Below the pieces are notes generated by a model. That model was not told where the DNA came from and ran no database searches. It saw only the letters and a program-made list of their open reading frames with translations. Below, piece after piece: positions 15,122-15,191 of a stretch of DNA of 15,191 nucleotides. The position numbers and the translations under genes are program-made. This stretch comes from Deltaproteobacteria bacterium (GTDB taxonomy: Bacteria; Desulfobacterota; Desulfobacteria; Desulfobacterales; ETH-SRB1). Position 1 is the first letter of the stretch. Every line of letters begins with the position of its first letter. The stretch covers positions 1-15,191 of the forward strand of contig DAOUSD010000012.1 in assembly GCA_030627405.1 (NCBI GenBank), given 5' to 3'.

Positions 15122-15191
15122 TTTTGGATAAAACTGTTCAACATCCTCTTTACTTCATTGACCTGTTGATTAAGTTCTCTAAAATCTCTCA
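15103..15191 (-). pseudogene. Four-helix-bundle (IVP-type) protein, C-terminal end, probably internally deleted; cut by window edge
   Basis: The last 28 codons read RDFREL, then NQQVNEVKRMLNSFIQKL, then TANG and stop. The pattern EVKRML followed by IxKL is the typical C-terminal helix of four-helix-bundle/IVP proteins. The first six residues, RDFREL, are instead the typical N-terminus. They are encoded by 22 bp identical to 15-36, where the N-terminus of another copy starts. The likeliest reading is that an internal deletion joined start and end of the gene, leaving a mini-ORF of about 29 codons; the first base of its start codon (nTG) lies just outside the window. Alternatively this is the ordinary C-terminus of a complete gene that happens to share these bases. 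Confidence 0.6.
15170..15191. repeat. 22-bp direct repeat, copy 2 (partner 15-36)
   Basis: See copy 1. Upstream sequence diverges at once (t at 14, a at 15169), which on the minus strand is the point where the right-hand gene switches from N-terminal to C-terminal family sequence. Confidence 0.9.

Noticed and set aside
1..15191. CRISPR array, tRNA or rRNA genes
   Set aside because: No regularly spaced 25-40 bp repeats with spacers, and no cloverleaf or rRNA-like conserved stretch, were recognised.

Overview
All recognised genes are on the minus strand, so the biology reads from high to low coordinates. The gene content suggests an anaerobic bacterium using the methylmalonyl-CoA (propionate/succinate) pathway, most likely a Desulfobacterota (Desulfobacterales-type) sulfate reducer or relative. 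That placement is inferred from gene content and protein style, not from a marker gene.

Layout, in direction of transcription. (1) 15191-14893: the C-terminal end of a 23S-rRNA-intervening-sequence/four-helix-bundle protein gene, a 7-bp repeat array, and an unrecognised open frame that looks 5'-truncated. (2) 14892-13339: methylmalonyl-CoA/propionyl-CoA carboxyltransferase 12S-type subunit (mmdA). (3) 13319-4733: an AT-rich restriction-modification island of four genes: a type III Res, a type III Mod, a large Eco57I-like adenine methyltransferase with an altered NPPY motif, and a 247-aa PD-(D/E)XK-like protein. (4) 4736-4332: a startless, apparently frameshifted remnant followed by a 71-aa conserved small carboxylase-type subunit. 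(5) 4197-63: a 5S-type carboxyltransferase fused to a biotin carrier domain, then sucC and sucD. (6) 43-1: the N-terminus of another four-helix-bundle protein gene, cut by the window edge.

The metabolic genes fit together. The 12S-type subunit and the biotin-carrying 5S-type subunit could form a transcarboxylase (methylmalonyl-CoA + pyruvate <-> propionyl-CoA + oxaloacetate), and SucCD interconverts succinyl-CoA and succinate with nucleotide phosphorylation. The R-M island sits inside this operon, 19 bp after the mmdA stop codon. There is no room for a normal promoter before res and no strong terminator is visible, so it probably shares the operon transcript.

The most interesting structures are repeats. 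The operon is bracketed by two four-helix-bundle gene ends, each with a four-unit 7-bp array (GCTAANN) and an identical 15-bp terminal sequence in opposite orientation. This looks like the left end of one copy and the right end of another copy of the same multicopy element. The right copy appears internally deleted. A separate 96-bp element with 11-bp inverted ends and a different 7-bp array (GTTCACN) lies just before the biotin-carrying subunit gene. No tRNA, rRNA or CRISPR array was seen.
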